A stretch of DNA of 16,104 bases from Burkholderiales bacterium (GTDB lineage Bacteria > Pseudomonadota > Gammaproteobacteria > Burkholderiales > Burkholderiaceae_D). The position numbers and the translations under genes were made by a program. The notes under the pieces were generated by a model that did no database searches, was not told the DNA's origin, and was given only the letters and a program-made list of their open reading frames with translations. Position 1 is the first letter of the stretch; the number at the start of each line of letters is the position of its first letter. The stretch spans positions 1 through 16,104 of the forward strand of contig JACPVY010000005.1 in the NCBI GenBank assembly GCA_016197345.1. Direction: 5' to 3'. Of the stretch, positions 15,918 to 16,104 are shown one piece after another.

Positions 15918-16104
15918 ATGCCCCTAGATAGCGATCCCCATTTCCCCCGCATTCGTGAATTTGTTGAGCAGCTCGGTATCGCTGTCATTCCGCGCCAGCT
16001 TGGCGACGATACCTTTTTGCCGCGCTAGCATGCAGTTGCAGCGAGTTGCCTGTGGCTAATTGCTGAAAATCAAGCCTTGCCGATGTCTGTATCGCGCATT
16101 ACAC
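15918..16104 (+). pseudogene. Possible second gene of the pair, interrupted by a stop codon
   Basis: From ATG 15918 a 36-residue frame (MPLDSDPHFPRIREFVEQLG..., ending in DDTFLPR) reads like the N-terminus of a real soluble protein, and starts four bases after the upstream stop, as in an operon. It hits TAG at 16026-16028; the same frame then stays open to the window edge (25 more codons). It may be a nonsense-interrupted or frameshifted gene, a sequencing error, or a true small protein. The opening up to FLPR recalls the start of a proteobacterial hypothetical family from memory only; I would not name it. Confidence 0.3.

Noticed and set aside
1..16104. tRNA, rRNA, insertion sequences, prophage or defence genes
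   Set aside because: Looked for cloverleaf-like stems with CCA-side motifs, transposase motifs and defence domains by eye; none seen.

Overview
The window looks like a piece of a Gram-negative, probably betaproteobacterial (Burkholderiales / Oxalobacteraceae-like) chromosome. This rests on gene content: a MaeB-type malic enzyme, a PdxH domain, an M13 peptidase with signal peptide, an outer-membrane transporter-like protein, an RTX protease with a DUF4214 tail, and many short GTAGGGTG-type palindromes between genes. The genus is an inference and was not tested. No rRNA, tRNA, CRISPR array, transposase or phage gene is visible.

Layout. Bases 1-2739 (+) are the 3' part of a large secreted RTX metalloprotease whose 5' end lies outside the window. 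It has a long N-terminal calcium-binding array built as a strict 67-residue super-repeat, an M10 (serralysin-type) zinc protease domain, a second short RTX block and a DUF4214 C-terminus. A 548-bp spacer full of palindromic repeats follows. Then come two closely spaced + strand genes: an MFS transporter (3288-4448) and, 8 bp later, a 397-residue protein (4457-5650) that fuses an N-terminal hemerythrin-like (HHE) di-iron domain to a complete pyridoxamine 5'-phosphate oxidase (PdxH). This fusion is the most unusual object here, because PdxH consumes O2 and hemerythrin domains bind or react with O2.

From 5961 to 15031 all genes are on the - strand: maeB (NADP malic enzyme with phosphotransacetylase-like tail), a putative outer-membrane transporter of the Phenol_MetA_deg type, a membrane-anchored TlpA-like thiol:disulfide oxidoreductase, an M13 (PepO/neprilysin-like) metalloendopeptidase, and a 777-residue exported protein of unknown function with PKD and fibronectin-III-like domains. 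A 450-bp AT-rich divergent spacer then separates this last gene from a + strand hypothetical gene (15482-15913) and a short, possibly broken reading frame at the right edge.

Four intergenic spacers or parts of spacers carry short hairpin elements in head-to-head pairs: GTAGGGTG at the left end and CACCCTAC (or a close variant) at the right end, with unrelated sequence between. They resemble REP doublets/REPINs. A clear intrinsic terminator lies at 12606-12635.

Functionally the window mixes exported or envelope proteins (RTX protease, M13 peptidase, PKD/FnIII protein, outer-membrane transporter, anchored thioredoxin-like protein) with central metabolism (malic enzyme, vitamin B6 cofactor synthesis). 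It does not look like one island; most genes appear to be separate transcription units, except the MFS/hemerythrin-PdxH pair.
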